Shown here: positions 34,857 through 45,080 of the stretch, piece by piece
Layout: each line of letters begins with the position of its first letter
Position numbering within the stretch: the stretch's first letter is position 1
Source of the DNA: Agreia sp. PsM10
GTDB taxonomy: Bacteria; Actinomycetota; Actinomycetes; Actinomycetales; Microbacteriaceae
Direction: 5' to 3'
Assembly: GCF_030433855.1 (NCBI RefSeq)
Contig: NZ_JARUXC010000010.1
Location: 1-64,000 of the forward strand
DNA: 64,000 bases
Notes under the pieces: generated by a model
Told to the model about the DNA's origin: nothing
The model's database searches: none
What the model saw: the letters and a program-made list of their open reading frames with translations, nothing else
Made by a program: the position numbers and the translations under genes

Positions 34857-36065
34857 TCAGCGCACCCGCACCGACAGGCAGGTGACGCAGGCCTCGAGCT
34901 TCTCGAACTCCGAGATGTCGACGGCGATCACCCGATAGCCCAGGCTCTCGATGAGCTGCGCCGACTCCGGCGCCGCCGACGACATCAGCACCGTGTCGTC
35001 GGAGAGGATGACGACGTGTGCGCCGGCCTCCTCGGGCACGGCGAGGAAGCGGTCGAAGATCTTGGGATCGTCGACGACCGGCGGATATCCGATGACCGTG
35101 CCGTCGGGCAGGGCCGTGACCGCGCTCTTCAGGTGCAGCACCTTCGAGATCGGAACGGCGATCACGGTGTAAGCGAGCGGACTCAGGATATGCCGGAGCT
35201 GCCGGATGCCCTCGGCGTTCGTGCGCCCGCCTCGGCCCACGTAGACGCGCTTCTCGATCTTCAGCACGTCGCCGCCGTCGAGGGTGCCGGGCTGCACGAT
35301 GCGGGTGACGTCGAGGCCGAGCGAGCGAACGCTCTTCTCGACCCCGTCGATCTCGGCGACCCGGGTCGGCGCCGCCGGGCTCGCGAGCACGGCGAGGCGC
35401 CCGAACATCACGACGGAATCCTCGACGAAGACGGAGTCGGCGAGGTCGGTCGCGCGCTCGACTTCGACCGGCTTCCAGCCCGCCCCGATCAGGGCGGCGA
35501 CATACGACTCCCATTGCGTGTCCGCGAGGTCGGAGTCGACCTCGGTGCGCTCCAGGTGGGTGACGATGCCCTCGGCGAGGTTGTCGGACGGCCTGCGCAC
35601 GAGAACGGTGCCGGCCACGCTCCGCGGCGGCACCTCCGAGTGGCTCAGTGCCCCGTAGACCCGGCGGCCCAGCGTGGCGGTGGCGACGGTCGCCGTGAGA
35701 ACGAAGATCAGGTTGATGTTTCCCAGTGTGCTGAGAATGTAGGCGATCACCGGGCCGTCGAGGGCGTTGCCCTGCACGAGCGTCTGGATGCCCGTGCCCA
35801 CGACGGCCGCGATCGCGCCGGACACCAGACCCGCGATGGCCGCCGTGTACCAGCGCCAGAGGCGCGTGGCGAGGGCGAAGACGAAGACCAGGACGAGCAG
35901 CACGAGAGTCGACGGCACGAAGAAGTTGTTGATCTGGAGCAGCACGATCGACTGCGGATCGTTGCCGACGAAGAACGAGAGCATCGTCGCGAGATGGGTG
36001 ATCGCCGCCACGAGCAGGGCCGCGACCGCCGAGGCGATCAGGGGTCTCGGGCGGAGGAAGTGCAT
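34857..36065 (-). CDS. Dimethylargininase-like protein with an N-terminal membrane domain
   Basis: This is a 402-residue protein. Residues 1-120 hold about four hydrophobic helices. Residues 140-402 are an amidinotransferase-fold DDAH domain: [52 protein letters not shown], catalytic His in [14 protein letters not shown] and catalytic Cys in the C-terminal [16 protein letters not shown] hydrolyses N-methylated arginines to citrulline and methylamine. The usual enzyme is soluble and about 260 residues; this one appears to be a fusion to a membrane anchor. AAGG eight bases before ATG 36065 supports the long start. Confidence 0.85.
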   Translation of the reverse strand: MHFLRPRPLIASAVAALLVAAITHLATMLSFFVGNDPQSIVLLQINNFFVPSTLVLLVLVFVFALATRLWRWYTAAIAGLVSGAIAAVVGTGIQTLVQGNALDGPVIAYILSTLGNINLIFVLTATVATATLGRRVYGALSHSEVPPRSVAGTVLVRRPSDNLAEGIVTHLERTEVDSDLADTQWESYVAALIGAGWKPVEVERATDLADSVFVEDSVVMFGRLAVLASPAAPTRVAEIDGVEKSVRSLGLDVTRIVQPGTLDGGDVLKIEKRVYVGRGGRTNAEGIRQLRHILSPLAYTVIAVPISKVLHLKSAVTALPDGTVIGYPPVVDDPKIFDRFLAVPEEAGAHVVILSDDTVLMSSAAPESAQLIESLGYRVIAVDISEFEKLEACVTCLSVRVR

Positions 36066-36109
36066 GGGTGCGACCTTAGTTGCGGTTTCTGTGCGCACGA
36101 CGGGTACTC

Positions 36110-37717
36110 CTAGTGGAAGAAGTGACGTTCGCCTGTGAAGTACATGGTGACGCCCGCCGCCTGCGCGGCCTCGATCACCTCGGCGTCGCGCACAGAACCA
36201 CCCGGCTGCACGACGGCGGTCACGCCGGCGTCGATCAGAACCTGGAGCCCGTCTGCGAACGGGAAGAAGGCGTCGGAGGCGGCGACCGACCCGGCGGCCC
36301 GATCTCCCGCACGGGTGACGGCGAGGTGGCACGAGTCGACCCGGTTGACCTGGCCCATGCCGACGCCGACGGAGGCTCCGCCCGAGGCGAGCAGGATGGC
36401 GTTGGACTTGACCGCCCTGCACGCCTTCCACGCGAACTCGAGGTCTGCCAGGGTGGCGTCGTCGACGTGCTTGCCGGCGACCCGCTGCCACTTCACCGAG
36501 CTGAAGCCGACGAAACCATCCGGCTTCTGAGCGAGGAATCCGCCACTCACCTGTCGGACCTCGGTCTCGTCGCGCTGGAACCCGGCGGGCAGCTTGAGCA
36601 GTCGCAGGTTCTTCTTGATCTGCAGAATCTCGAGGGCCTCCGGCTCGAAGTCCGGGGCCACGAGCACCTCGGTGAAGACCTCGGCGACGCCCTCGGCCAT
36701 CGCACGCGTGACCGTTCTGTTGGAGGCGATCACACCGCCGAAGGCGGAGACGGGGTCGCAGGCGTGGGCCCTGGCGTGCGCGCCCGCGATGGCATCGGCG
36801 TCGGACGACTGAGCGACGGCGATGCCGCACGGATTGGCGTGCTTGATGATGGCCACGGCGGGCTCGTCGAAGTCGAACGCGGCGCGCACGGCGGCATCGG
36901 CGTCGACGTAGTTGTTGTACGACATCTCCTTGCCGTGCAGCTGTTCGGCCTGGGCGATGCCGCGGCCGTTCTCGCGCACGTAGAGCGCCGCCGGCTGGTG
37001 CGAGTTCTCGCCGTAGCGGAGAGTCGCCGACAGCGTGCCCTCGATCGTGAGGGCGTCGCCGAAGCCCGCCGTCTCGGCGGCCTCGCCATCCGTCGCCGTG
37101 TCGGCGAACCATGCGGCGACGGCCGTGTCGTAGGCGGCCGTGTGGGCGAACGCCGACGCTGCGAGGGCCCGGCGTGCGGCGAGCGAGGTGCCCTCGGGCA
37201 GCGACGCGATGATCTCGGCATAGCTGGAAGGCGACACGGCGATGGCGACGTTGGCGTGGTTCTTGGCCGAGGCGCGCACCAGGGCGGGGCCGCCGATATC
37301 GATCTGCTCGATCACGGCGGAGGCCTCGGCGCCCGAGGCGACCGTCTCGCGGAACGGGTAGAGGTTGACCACGACCAGCTGGAAGGGCCGGATGCCGAGC
37401 TCGTCGAGCTGCGCCCTGTGCGACTCGAGCCGGAGATCGGCGAGGATGCCCGCGTGCACGGCGGGGTGCAGCGTCTTGACACGGCCGTCGAGCGACTCGG
37501 GGAAGCCCGTGACCTGGCTCACCTCGGTGACGGCATAACCCGCGTCGGCGATGGTCTGGGCCGTCGAACCGGTCGACACGATCTCGACTCCCGCGTCGGA
37601 GAGAGCCGCAGCGAGCTCGAGGAGCCCGGTCTTGTCGCTCACCGAGATCAGTGCCCGTTCGATGCGCACGACATCGCGGTGGGTGTAGAGGTTCGGATCG
37701 TGGATTGGACCGCTCAT
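36110..37717 (-). CDS. purH: Bifunctional AICAR transformylase / IMP cyclohydrolase
   Basis: This 535-residue enzyme performs the last two steps to IMP, using 10-formyl-THF. The N-terminal cyclohydrolase has [40 protein letters not shown] and [14 protein letters not shown]. The C-terminal transformylase has [38 protein letters not shown] and the terminal [19 protein letters not shown]. The ATG overlaps the purN stop by four bases. IMP made here feeds guaB and guaA further along the window. Confidence 0.97.
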   Translation of the reverse strand: MSGPIHDPNLYTHRDVVRIERALISVSDKTGLLELAAALSDAGVEIVSTGSTAQTIADAGYAVTEVSQVTGFPESLDGRVKTLHPAVHAGILADLRLESHRAQLDELGIRPFQLVVVNLYPFRETVASGAEASAVIEQIDIGGPALVRASAKNHANVAIAVSPSSYAEIIASLPEGTSLAARRALAASAFAHTAAYDTAVAAWFADTATDGEAAETAGFGDALTIEGTLSATLRYGENSHQPAALYVRENGRGIAQAEQLHGKEMSYNNYVDADAAVRAAFDFDEPAVAIIKHANPCGIAVAQSSDADAIAGAHARAHACDPVSAFGGVIASNRTVTRAMAEGVAEVFTEVLVAPDFEPEALEILQIKKNLRLLKLPAGFQRDETEVRQVSGGFLAQKPDGFVGFSSVKWQRVAGKHVDDATLADLEFAWKACRAVKSNAILLASGGASVGVGMGQVNRVDSCHLAVTRAGDRAAGSVAASDAFFPFADGLQVLIDAGVTAVVQPGGSVRDAEVIEAAQAAGVTMYFTGERHFFH

Positions 37718-38313
37718 GCTGTGGCTAGCTCCCTGAGGTTGACTCTGCTGTTCGCGATGTCGAGCACGGCCTGGGTGAGCAGGCGCCGTTCGACCGTCTT
37801 GATTCGTTCGTGAAGTTCGGATTCTGTGTCGCCGGGCTCGATGGCCACGGCCTCCTGCACGATCACAGGACCGGTGTCGACGCCCTCGTCGACGATGTGC
37901 ACGGTGACGCCTGTCTGCGAGGCCCCGGCGGCCAGAGCATCGCGCACGGCATGGGCACCGGGGAACGCGGGAAGAAGCGCAGGATGCGTGTTGATCAGCT
38001 GGGGAGACAGGGCCGCGACGACCCGCGGAGGCAGGATGCGCATGAATCCGGCGCAGACGACGAGGTCGGGGTTCCAGACCTGGATCTGCTCGAGCAGCTC
38101 GTCGCCCCAGGCCGCCCGCGACTCGAACGACGTCGGCGGCACCGTGAACGTGGGGACTCCGAACTCCTCGGCATGGGCGAGGCCGGCCGCGTCGTTGTCT
38201 GCCCCGACGGCCACGATCCGGGCCGGGAACTCGGCATCGGATTGCGCGTCGAGGAGGGCGCGGAGGTTGGATCCTCCGCCTGAGATGAGTACGACGAGCG
38301 ACAGCACCGTCAC
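37714..38313 (-). CDS. purN: Phosphoribosylglycinamide formyltransferase
   Basis: This 199-residue enzyme formylates GAR with 10-formyl-THF in purine synthesis. Motifs are the phosphate loop [15 protein letters not shown], the catalytic Asn/His in [20 protein letters not shown] and the catalytic Asp in [15 protein letters not shown]. The GTG at 38313 overlaps the DUF6350 stop by four bases, and purH follows with another four-base overlap. Expression of the three genes is thus coupled. Confidence 0.96.
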   Translation of the reverse strand: MTVLSLVVLISGGGSNLRALLDAQSDAEFPARIVAVGADNDAAGLAHAEEFGVPTFTVPPTSFESRAAWGDELLEQIQVWNPDLVVCAGFMRILPPRVVAALSPQLINTHPALLPAFPGAHAVRDALAAGASQTGVTVHIVDEGVDTGPVIVQEAVAIEPGDTESELHERIKTVERRLLTQAVLDIANSRVNLRELATA

Positions 38314-39629
38314 AGTTTATTGGCATCGGGCATCGAGCCCGCGCCCGGGGCCGAGCCGGCCTCGTCGTCGACGCCCGCCAGATCCGGGGTGCGCGAGAAG
38401 AGGCGTCGCGTGAGGCCCACGGTGAGGCCGAGCACCGCGCTCGGGCCGAGCTCGACGGCCGACCAGAGCCAGACGGCCGCGGGATCCGGCCCGATGTCGA
38501 TGAGGCGACCCGGACCCGCGGCGCCGCCCGACCAGAGGGCGAGAAGGGCGAGGATGCTCGCGCCGACGACGCCGACTCCCAGGCCCGACAGCACGAGGAT
38601 CAGAGGAGAGGCGGCAGCGCCATCCGCGGTCAGCCTCGGCTTCAGCAGAACGCCCACGACGAAGCCGATCACCACGGGAACCACCACCACCGCGTACCCG
38701 AGCGCGGGCGCCCCCTGGGGCAGCGAACCGAGAATCGGCAGGGCGGGAAGCAGGCCGACCTGCGTTCCCAGAGGCGAGACGAGGCTCCCCGAGCCGAGAG
38801 CGAAGCCCGGCCCGACGAGCCACGACGCGGCCCACACGACGAGGTTGGGGATCAGAGAGAGCTGCCCGACGGTCAGGGCGATGCCGCCGACGAGACCCGA
38901 CTGGAGCGATTCGTACAACGAGATGATCTCGCCGTAATGCCCCAGCACGAGCACGAAAACGACCACGGCCGCGACGGCCACCACGCCCGCCACCACGAGG
39001 GCTCCCCCGCGCGCCGCCAGCGCCACCACTGTTCTGACCGGCACCGGCACGCCGGCGACGATCGCGCGAAGGCTTCGGGCCAGGATGTCGACGGCCTGGT
39101 CCGCGGGATCATCTCCGACCTCGACATCGGAGCGCGAGAAGAGGCTCGTCGCCATGCCGATGGCGTAGATGGCGGCGGGAAAGACCAGGGCCTGGAGAAC
39201 CGACGGCCGGGCACTGTCGGAGCCGGCCCCGAGGGCGACCAGCCATCCGATCACGGCGACGGTCAGAATGCCCACGGCCGCTCCCAGCACGCGATGCTCG
39301 GAATCGGCGAGCCGTCGACCCGACCTCCAGCCGAGAAGCACCGTCAGGACCGCCACCCCCAGGGGCGCGAATCCGATCTCGAACGGCACACCGGCGCCCT
39401 CGAGGGCGAGCTGCAGCGCGAGGGTCGGATCGATCGTGACGAGCAGGTCCACCCCGTTGCCGAGGAGCCAGACGTTGGCGGCGACCCGCCAGAACGCGCC
39501 GTAGTCGACGGCGAGCTCGAACTGGGTCAGCCAGAGGATCGTGAGCGGTACCAGGAGGATTCCGAGGCCGAGGGCCCCGACGAGGAGCGCGTCGAGGAAC
39601 GCGAGGAATGCGGTAAATGGTCGATTCAT
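38310..39629 (-). CDS. DUF6350 family polytopic membrane protein
   Basis: This 439-residue protein has about ten hydrophobic helices; it begins [20 protein letters not shown]. Its C-terminal tail is soluble and acidic. DUF6350 proteins sit directly before purN in many Actinobacteria, and the position here matches. No function is proven; a transporter or a role at the envelope would both fit. It is coupled to purN by a GTGA overlap, so it is expressed with the last purine-synthesis genes. Confidence 0.85.
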   Translation of the reverse strand: MNRPFTAFLAFLDALLVGALGLGILLVPLTILWLTQFELAVDYGAFWRVAANVWLLGNGVDLLVTIDPTLALQLALEGAGVPFEIGFAPLGVAVLTVLLGWRSGRRLADSEHRVLGAAVGILTVAVIGWLVALGAGSDSARPSVLQALVFPAAIYAIGMATSLFSRSDVEVGDDPADQAVDILARSLRAIVAGVPVPVRTVVALAARGGALVVAGVVAVAAVVVFVLVLGHYGEIISLYESLQSGLVGGIALTVGQLSLIPNLVVWAASWLVGPGFALGSGSLVSPLGTQVGLLPALPILGSLPQGAPALGYAVVVVPVVIGFVVGVLLKPRLTADGAAASPLILVLSGLGVGVVGASILALLALWSGGAAGPGRLIDIGPDPAAVWLWSAVELGPSAVLGLTVGLTRRLFSRTPDLAGVDDEAGSAPGAGSMPDANKL

Positions 39630-39681
39630 GCCGTGCCGAGCGTACCCCCTGACGGGAGGCCCGACCTGTCACCCCGCCGGT

Positions 39682-40221
39682 CTAGTGGAGCAAGGCCTTG
39701 AAGGCCACGATCACCAATCCGAAAAGAGCCGTTCCGATTCCGCCGAGCAGCCTCACGGGCCACGGGCTCCCCCTGTCGGCGAACGCCAGCCACCCCAGGA
39801 TTCCCAGCACGACCATGCCGACGACGAGCGCGACGAGATACGCGGTGTCCTCGTCGAGCACCCCGATCGAGCCAAGGACGAGGAACAGGAGCGGGATGAT
39901 CGAGGCGTAGAGCAGGCCAACCGAATGGTGCACGCCTCCGCGGAACGCCTCGCCGATTCCGATCACGCGGCCGTCGCGCTTGCCGTGGTTCGCCACCGCC
40001 ACGGCGAACACGTGGGCGGCCCAGAACACGAGCATCGTCACGAAGGTCACCACGAACACGTCGAGATCGGTGTCGTCGTCCTCGGCGACGGCGATGACCG
40101 CAGAGCTGATGATCGTTCCGTAGATCAGCTCGGGCGTCACCAGAGCGTGGCGGATGCGTTGCCACCGGCTCGGCGACTCCACCGGCTGCTCGACGGGGTC
40201 GGCCCCCAGAGACTCGGACAT
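39682..40221 (-). CDS. Four-to-five-helix membrane protein of unknown function
   Basis: This 179-residue protein begins MSESLGADPVEQPVE. An AAGGGGG site six bases upstream fixes the start at 40221; a longer frame would run into the sucD terminator. Hydrophobic helices lie near residues 32-48, 58-77, 100-120, 127-147 and 155-175. Segments such as RHALVTPELIYGTIISSAVI and HVFAVAVANHGKRDGRVIGI recall a conserved actinobacterial integral-membrane family. Function is unknown. It lies between sucD and DUF6350. Confidence 0.75.
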   Translation of the reverse strand: MSESLGADPVEQPVESPSRWQRIRHALVTPELIYGTIISSAVIAVAEDDDTDLDVFVVTFVTMLVFWAAHVFAVAVANHGKRDGRVIGIGEAFRGGVHHSVGLLYASIIPLLFLVLGSIGVLDEDTAYLVALVVGMVVLGILGWLAFADRGSPWPVRLLGGIGTALFGLVIVAFKALLH

Positions 40222-40270
40222 CGAAACCCCCTTCTGACGTGAGCCCGTCGCCTGTCGTCGCACAGACGAA

Positions 40271-40309
40271 CGGCGGGCATCCTCATCATAGAGAAGAGGA
40301 TGCCCGCCG
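40271..40309 (-). terminator. Terminator downstream of sucCD
   Basis: Perfect 14-base arms (40271-40284 and 40296-40309; CGGCGGGCATCCTC and its complement) close an 11-base loop, 15 bases beyond the sucD stop. It separates sucCD from the membrane-protein gene downstream. No T-run follows. Confidence 0.8.
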
Positions 40310-40324
40310 CAGGTCGTGCAGGTG

Positions 40325-41212
40325 TCAGAGCGCCGCGTAGACCTCGCGCAGCAGGGCCGCGGTCTCGCTCGGGGTCTTGCCGACGCGAACGCCGGCAGCC
40401 TCGAGGGCCTCCTTCTTCGCCTGGGCCGTGCCGGCGCTGCCGGAGACGATGGCGCCCGCATGGCCCATCGTCTTGCCTTCGGGAGCCGTGAACCCGGCCA
40501 CGTAGCCGACGACGGGCTTCGTGACGTGGGCCTTGATGTAGTCGGCCGCCCGCTCCTCGGCGTCTCCGCCGATCTCGCCGATCATCACGATCGCCTTCGT
40601 CTCGGGGTCTGCCTCGAATGCCGCGAGCGCGTCGATGTGCGTGGTGCCGATGATGGGGTCGCCGCCGATTCCGATGGCGGTCGAGAAGCCCAGGTCGCGC
40701 AGCTCGAACATCATCTGGTAGGTCAGCGTTCCCGACTTGGAGACGAGGCCGATCGGGCCCTTGCCCGTGATGTTCGCCGGCGTGATGCCGACGAGGGACT
40801 CGCCGGGCGTGATGATGCCGGGGCAGTTCGGCCCGATGATGCGGGTCTTGTTGCCCTTCTGCTTGGCGTACGCCCAGGCCTCCGCCGCGTCGCCGACGGG
40901 GATGCCCTCGGTGATGACGACCAGCAGCGGGATCTCCGCGTCGATCGCCTCGATGATGGCGTCTTTCGCGAAGGCCGGGGGCACGAAGGCGATCGACACG
41001 TCGGCGCCCGTGGTGGAGATGGCCTCGGCCACCGTGCCGAAGACGGGCAGTTCGAGCTTGCCGTGGGTGACGGTCGTTCCCGCCTTGCGCGCGTTCACGC
41101 CGCCCACGATCTTCGTGCCGGCGGCCAGCATGAGGGCGGTGTGCTTGGTGCCCTCACCTCCGGTGATGCCCTGCACGATGACCTTGGAGTCCTTGTTGAG
41201 GAAAATCGACAT
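40325..41212 (-). CDS. sucD: Succinyl-CoA ligase, alpha subunit
   Basis: The 295-residue alpha subunit of the TCA-cycle enzyme converts succinyl-CoA to succinate with formation of ATP or GTP. It contains the CoA-binding [20 protein letters not shown] start, [17 protein letters not shown], and the phosphorylated histidine in [20 protein letters not shown]. It lies 36 bases after sucC and ends at a strong hairpin. Confidence 0.97.
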   Translation of the reverse strand: MSIFLNKDSKVIVQGITGGEGTKHTALMLAAGTKIVGGVNARKAGTTVTHGKLELPVFGTVAEAISTTGADVSIAFVPPAFAKDAIIEAIDAEIPLLVVITEGIPVGDAAEAWAYAKQKGNKTRIIGPNCPGIITPGESLVGITPANITGKGPIGLVSKSGTLTYQMMFELRDLGFSTAIGIGGDPIIGTTHIDALAAFEADPETKAIVMIGEIGGDAEERAADYIKAHVTKPVVGYVAGFTAPEGKTMGHAGAIVSGSAGTAQAKKEALEAAGVRVGKTPSETAALLREVYAAL

Positions 41213-41248
41213 TCTTGTTGTGGTCCTTACTTCGTCGCGAGGAAATCG

Positions 41249-42418
41249 TCAGAGGGAGGCGAGCTCGGCGGCCTTGTCGGCGCCCTCGTCCATGGTGGTC
41301 GCCAGGGTGACCAGCGGGTGGTTGGCGGCGGCCAGAATGGCACGACCCTCCTCGACCTTGTTGCCGTCGAGTCGAACCACGAGCGGCTTGGTCGCGGAGT
41401 CGCCGAGCACCTCGAGGGCGCCGAGGATTCCGTTGGCCACGGCGTCGCACGCGGTGATTCCGCCGAAGACGTTGACGAAGACGCTCTTGACCTGCTCGTC
41501 GCCGAGGATCACGTCGAGGCCCGCGGCCATGACCGCTGCCGACGCTCCGCCGCCGATGTCGAGGAAGTTGGCCGGCTTCACCCCGTTGTACTTCTCACCC
41601 GCGTAGGAGACGACGTCGAGGGTCGACATCACGAGGCCGGCGCCGTTGCCGATGACCCCGACCTCCCCGTCGAGCTTCACGTAGTTGAGGTCGGCCGCCT
41701 TGGCCTTGGCCTCGAGCGGGTCGGCCGCATCCTTGTCTTCGAGCGCCTCGTGGTTCGGGTGCCGGAATCCGGCGTTCTCGTCGAGCGTCACCTTGCCGTC
41801 GAGGGCGATGATGTCGCCCTCCTCGGTGAGAACGAGCGGGTTGACCTCGACGAGCGTCGCGTCCTCACCCTTGTAGACCTCCCAGAGCTTCACGAAGACC
41901 GGGGCGACCTTGTCGACGAGCTCCGCGGGGAACTTCGCCGCCACGGCGATCGATTTGGCCGTCTCCAGGTCGATGCCGGCGATGGGATCGACCTCGATGC
42001 GCGCGAGCGCCTCCGGGCGCTCGACGGCGAGCTGCTCGATCTCCATGCCGCCCTCGTAGCTCGTCAGCGACAGGTACGAGCGATTCGCCCGGTCGAGGAG
42101 CACGGAGAAGTAGAACTCCTCGGCGATGCGGGCACCGCCCGCGACCATGACGCGCTTCACCACGTGGCCCTTGATGTCGAGGCCGAGAATCGCCTCCGCC
42201 GCCTCGAACGCCGCCTGCGGGTCCTTCGCGACCTTGACGCCGCCGGCCTTTCCACGGCCGCCGACCTTGACCTGCGCCTTGACGACGGTCACGCCACCGA
42301 GCTTCTCGGCCGCGGCACGCACCTCATCGGGGGTGTCCGCGACGATACCCGGAAGAACCGGAACCCCGTAGCTTTCAAACAGGTCTCGTGCCTGGTATTC
42401 GAACAGATCCACGCTCAT
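41249..42418 (-). CDS. sucC: Succinyl-CoA ligase, beta subunit
   Basis: This 389-residue ATP-grasp subunit binds nucleotide and succinate. It begins [20 protein letters not shown], and contains [38 protein letters not shown] and a C-terminal CoA-ligase domain with [18 protein letters not shown]. It is the first gene of sucCD. An imperfect hairpin occupies the leader 16-51 bases before the start codon, and the ribosome-binding site is weak. Confidence 0.97.
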   Translation of the reverse strand: MSVDLFEYQARDLFESYGVPVLPGIVADTPDEVRAAAEKLGGVTVVKAQVKVGGRGKAGGVKVAKDPQAAFEAAEAILGLDIKGHVVKRVMVAGGARIAEEFYFSVLLDRANRSYLSLTSYEGGMEIEQLAVERPEALARIEVDPIAGIDLETAKSIAVAAKFPAELVDKVAPVFVKLWEVYKGEDATLVEVNPLVLTEEGDIIALDGKVTLDENAGFRHPNHEALEDKDAADPLEAKAKAADLNYVKLDGEVGVIGNGAGLVMSTLDVVSYAGEKYNGVKPANFLDIGGGASAAVMAAGLDVILGDEQVKSVFVNVFGGITACDAVANGILGALEVLGDSATKPLVVRLDGNKVEEGRAILAAANHPLVTLATTMDEGADKAAELASL

Positions 42419-42433
42419 CCAATCCGCTTAGGT

Positions 42434-42469
42434 CTCAGCCGGCACGGGGGTTGGTGCTCGGCTTCTGAG
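42434..42469 (-). promoter_or_regulatory. Imperfect hairpin in the sucC leader
   Basis: Outer arms CTCAG (42434-42438) and CTGAG (42465-42469) enclose a second stem of about seven pairs with small bulges and an eight-base loop. It would lie in the 5-prime leader of sucCD mRNA. Whether it controls translation is not known. Confidence 0.45.
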
Positions 42470-42667
42470 TACTCCTGCGAGCTGCGACCGACAGATTTGG
42501 CTGCTCCGCCGCAGACTTTCGCCATCTGAAACCTTACCGCCCGGAGAAGACACGCACATGCGGGCGGCCGAGCCACCGCTCCTCCACAGCCTTCGGTCGT
42601 GCGAGGAAGTCCACGACGTCGGCGCCCCCGGTCCTCTCCCGTTCGACGGCCCGCGAAGGTGATGGGC

Positions 42668-44224
42668 ATGACACAACACCATCGGCGCACACCCGCCCTT
42701 CTCACCGCACTCACCACGGTCACCGCGACCCTCGGTCTCCTCCTGGCCGGTGCACCTCCGGCCACCGCCGCCGTCTCCACCGGCCACGGGGTCGGCCATC
42801 TCGCCGACGACGGCGTCGCCTGGATCGGCTCCTACCGCCTCGACGACGGTGCACTCGTGTTCTGCCTCGAGGCAGGCAAGAAGGCCCCGACCGGCCACGA
42901 CTACGCCTTCGTCGACGCGGCACAGCTCGGCAGGTTCGCGCCCGACGACCTCGCCCGCCTCGCCTACCTCTCTCGCACCTCTGCGTCGTCGGCCGACGCC
43001 TCCGAAGCCGCCGCCGGGCAGCTCGCCACCTGGACCATCGCCGGGCTGAACGGTCACACGCCCGAGCACTATGCCCAGCGGGCCGGCGCCGCGGCCCAGG
43101 ACGTGCTCGCGCGAAGCCGTCAGCTTCTCGCGACGGCCGACGGCCCGCTCGGAGCCTCCAGAGGCGTGTCCTCCTCGGTCGCCCTGACCGAGGCCGACGA
43201 CGAGGGTCGCCTGACCGTCTCGAGCAGTCTCACGGTCGACTTCCTGTCGACGGGGCCGACCGTGCTGAGCCCGGGCAGCCACACCGGAACCATGAGGCTG
43301 TCCGGTGCCGTCTTCGACGACGGCTCGTCCGAGCGCTCGGTGTCGAACGGTGACACCCAGTCCATCACGACGACCGGTCAGGCGCCGAGCTCCGAGGTCG
43401 TGGCCACCGTCAGCTACGAGCACCTCCCCTACGGGTCGTCCTTCACCGCAGGAATGGCCGGCGACGACGTGCAGCAGGTTCTCATCGCCGGGCAGGGCTC
43501 GGCCTCGGGCACCGCCACGACCACCGCGACGGTCCCGTCGACGAAGAGATTCCAGCCCGTCGTCGCCACGAAGACGAGCGCGAACGTCGCCGGCGCGGGC
43601 GATGCGATCAGCGACGAACTGGTGGTGTCCGCGCTGACTCCGGCGACCGACGATGACATGCTCTCGGGCTGGGGCCTCTACCGACCGTCGACTCCCCCTG
43701 CCGCCGGCTCCATACCCGCCGTCGACGTCAACGGCATGCTTCCCGTGCCGGTCGTCGTCGAGAGCTCGCTCCTCGGTCCCTTCGCCGACCCCATCCAGCC
43801 CGCGGAGCAGGCACCGGCCGATGCGCCCGTCGTGTGCACGGTCGAGGTGCGCGTCGACACCGGCCCGGGCACCTATCGAACACCCGAGTGCACGCTCCCC
43901 GGCCCCGGATACTACGTCTGGGTCGAGCGCATCGACGGCTCCCGAACGCCTGCGGAACAGGGCGGCGCGCGCATCCTGCCCTGGCAGTCGCCCTTCGGTA
44001 CCGCCAGCGAGATCACCGTCGTCGTGGCGCCTCCGGCCCCGGCAGAGCCGAGCACTCCCCCCGCGCCGGTCGCCGTACAGGCCCTCGCCGACACGGGCAG
44101 CACCACGACACCCGGTCTCCTGCTGGTCTCGGGCTCCGCTCTGGTTCTCGGAACGCTGCTCGGAGTCGGGGTACTGTGGCGACGTCGGCTCACCCTGAAG
44201 CACACGATGCCGTCGACGAACTGA
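42668..44224 (+). CDS. Thioester-domain surface protein with sortase signal
   Basis: This is a 518-residue secreted, wall-anchored protein. The signal peptide occupies residues 1-35 (cleavage after PATAA). The N-terminal domain has FCLEAG (Cys66) and, 52 residues on, GQLATW (Gln118): the Cys and Gln pair that form an internal thioester in TED/TQXA adhesins. A long beta-rich stalk follows. The C-terminus has a Pro-rich spacer, LADTG (473-477), a hydrophobic helix and RRR, a class E-type LAxTG sorting signal. AAGG eight bases before the ATG at 42668 sets the start. It probably attaches covalently to a surface ligand. Confidence 0.82.
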   Translation: MTQHHRRTPALLTALTTVTATLGLLLAGAPPATAAVSTGHGVGHLADDGVAWIGSYRLDDGALVFCLEAGKKAPTGHDYAFVDAAQLGRFAPDDLARLAYLSRTSASSADASEAAAGQLATWTIAGLNGHTPEHYAQRAGAAAQDVLARSRQLLATADGPLGASRGVSSSVALTEADDEGRLTVSSSLTVDFLSTGPTVLSPGSHTGTMRLSGAVFDDGSSERSVSNGDTQSITTTGQAPSSEVVATVSYEHLPYGSSFTAGMAGDDVQQVLIAGQGSASGTATTTATVPSTKRFQPVVATKTSANVAGAGDAISDELVVSALTPATDDDMLSGWGLYRPSTPPAAGSIPAVDVNGMLPVPVVVESSLLGPFADPIQPAEQAPADAPVVCTVEVRVDTGPGTYRTPECTLPGPGYYVWVERIDGSRTPAEQGGARILPWQSPFGTASEITVVVAPPAPAEPSTPPAPVAVQALADTGSTTTPGLLLVSGSALVLGTLLGVGVLWRRRLTLKHTMPSTN

Positions 44225-44279
44225 GCCGGCGGGGCTCCTCGCACATCCCGCGCCGCACCCGACGAGCGAGAGGAACCCC

Positions 44280-45080
44280 ATGGCCGGCACCGAAGACCTC
44301 GAGGGCCCGACCCCGCTGCGCATCGGCGACATCGCAGCGGAGTCGGTGCTCATCGCGGCCGGCGGCCGAGCCATCCTGCTCCAACTGGCGAACCCGGGCG
44401 TCGGTCGAGGGGTCGCCGAGCACAGCGACTTCGCGTCGCGACCCCTCGACCGTCTGGCTCGCACTCTGCAGTACGTCTACACGATCGTCTACGGCAGCCC
44501 GACGCAGGTGCGGGCGGTCGTCCGATCCGTCTCCCGTGCGCATGCACCCGTGCGCTCGGCACCGGCCGATGCCCACCCCTCCTATTCGGCCTTCGACCCG
44601 CAGCTCCAGCTCTGGGTCGCCGCCACGCTGTACGACTCCGCGATCGACATGTACGAACGCATCCACGGTCCGCTCGACGACCGATCCGCCGAACAGATCT
44701 ACCAGGACTACGCCGTGCTCGGCACCGCGCTCCAGGTGCCGCGGGAGCTCTGGCCCGCCGACCGCGCGGCGTTCCGCGAGTACTGGTCGCACCAGCTCGA
44801 CACGCTGAGCACCGATGCCGCCACCCGCGGGGTCGCTCAGGCGCTGCTCCACCCGGCCGTGGGGCCCATCTGGCTGAAGGCGGCCATGCCCGCAGCACGC
44901 CTGGTCACCGCAGGCCTTCTCCCGCCACGTGTTCGCGAGGCCTTCGACCTGCCGTGGACACCGACGCGTCGCCGCATCTTCACCGGCCTGATGACGATCA
45001 CCCGCCTCGTGTATCCCCGACTGCCGCGAGCGTTGCGCCACGTCGCACGCGATCGCGCTCTCCGGGGTGTGCCCGGCTAG
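44280..45080 (+). CDS. Oxygenase MpaB family protein (DUF2236)
   Basis: This is a 266-residue protein. DUF2236/MpaB-type features are LIAAGGRAILLQLANPGVGR near the start, HSDFASRPLDRLARTLQYVY, the conserved LWVAATLYDSAIDMYERIHG and LPWTPTRRRIFTGLM. Members such as latex-clearing protein and MpaB bind heme and oxygenate bulky substrates; many actinobacterial members are uncharacterised. GAGAGGAA precedes the ATG. Its stop overlaps the end of the convergent helicase gene by four bases. Confidence 0.87.
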   Translation: MAGTEDLEGPTPLRIGDIAAESVLIAAGGRAILLQLANPGVGRGVAEHSDFASRPLDRLARTLQYVYTIVYGSPTQVRAVVRSVSRAHAPVRSAPADAHPSYSAFDPQLQLWVAATLYDSAIDMYERIHGPLDDRSAEQIYQDYAVLGTALQVPRELWPADRAAFREYWSHQLDTLSTDAATRGVAQALLHPAVGPIWLKAAMPAARLVTAGLLPPRVREAFDLPWTPTRRRIFTGLMTITRLVYPRLPRALRHVARDRALRGVPG

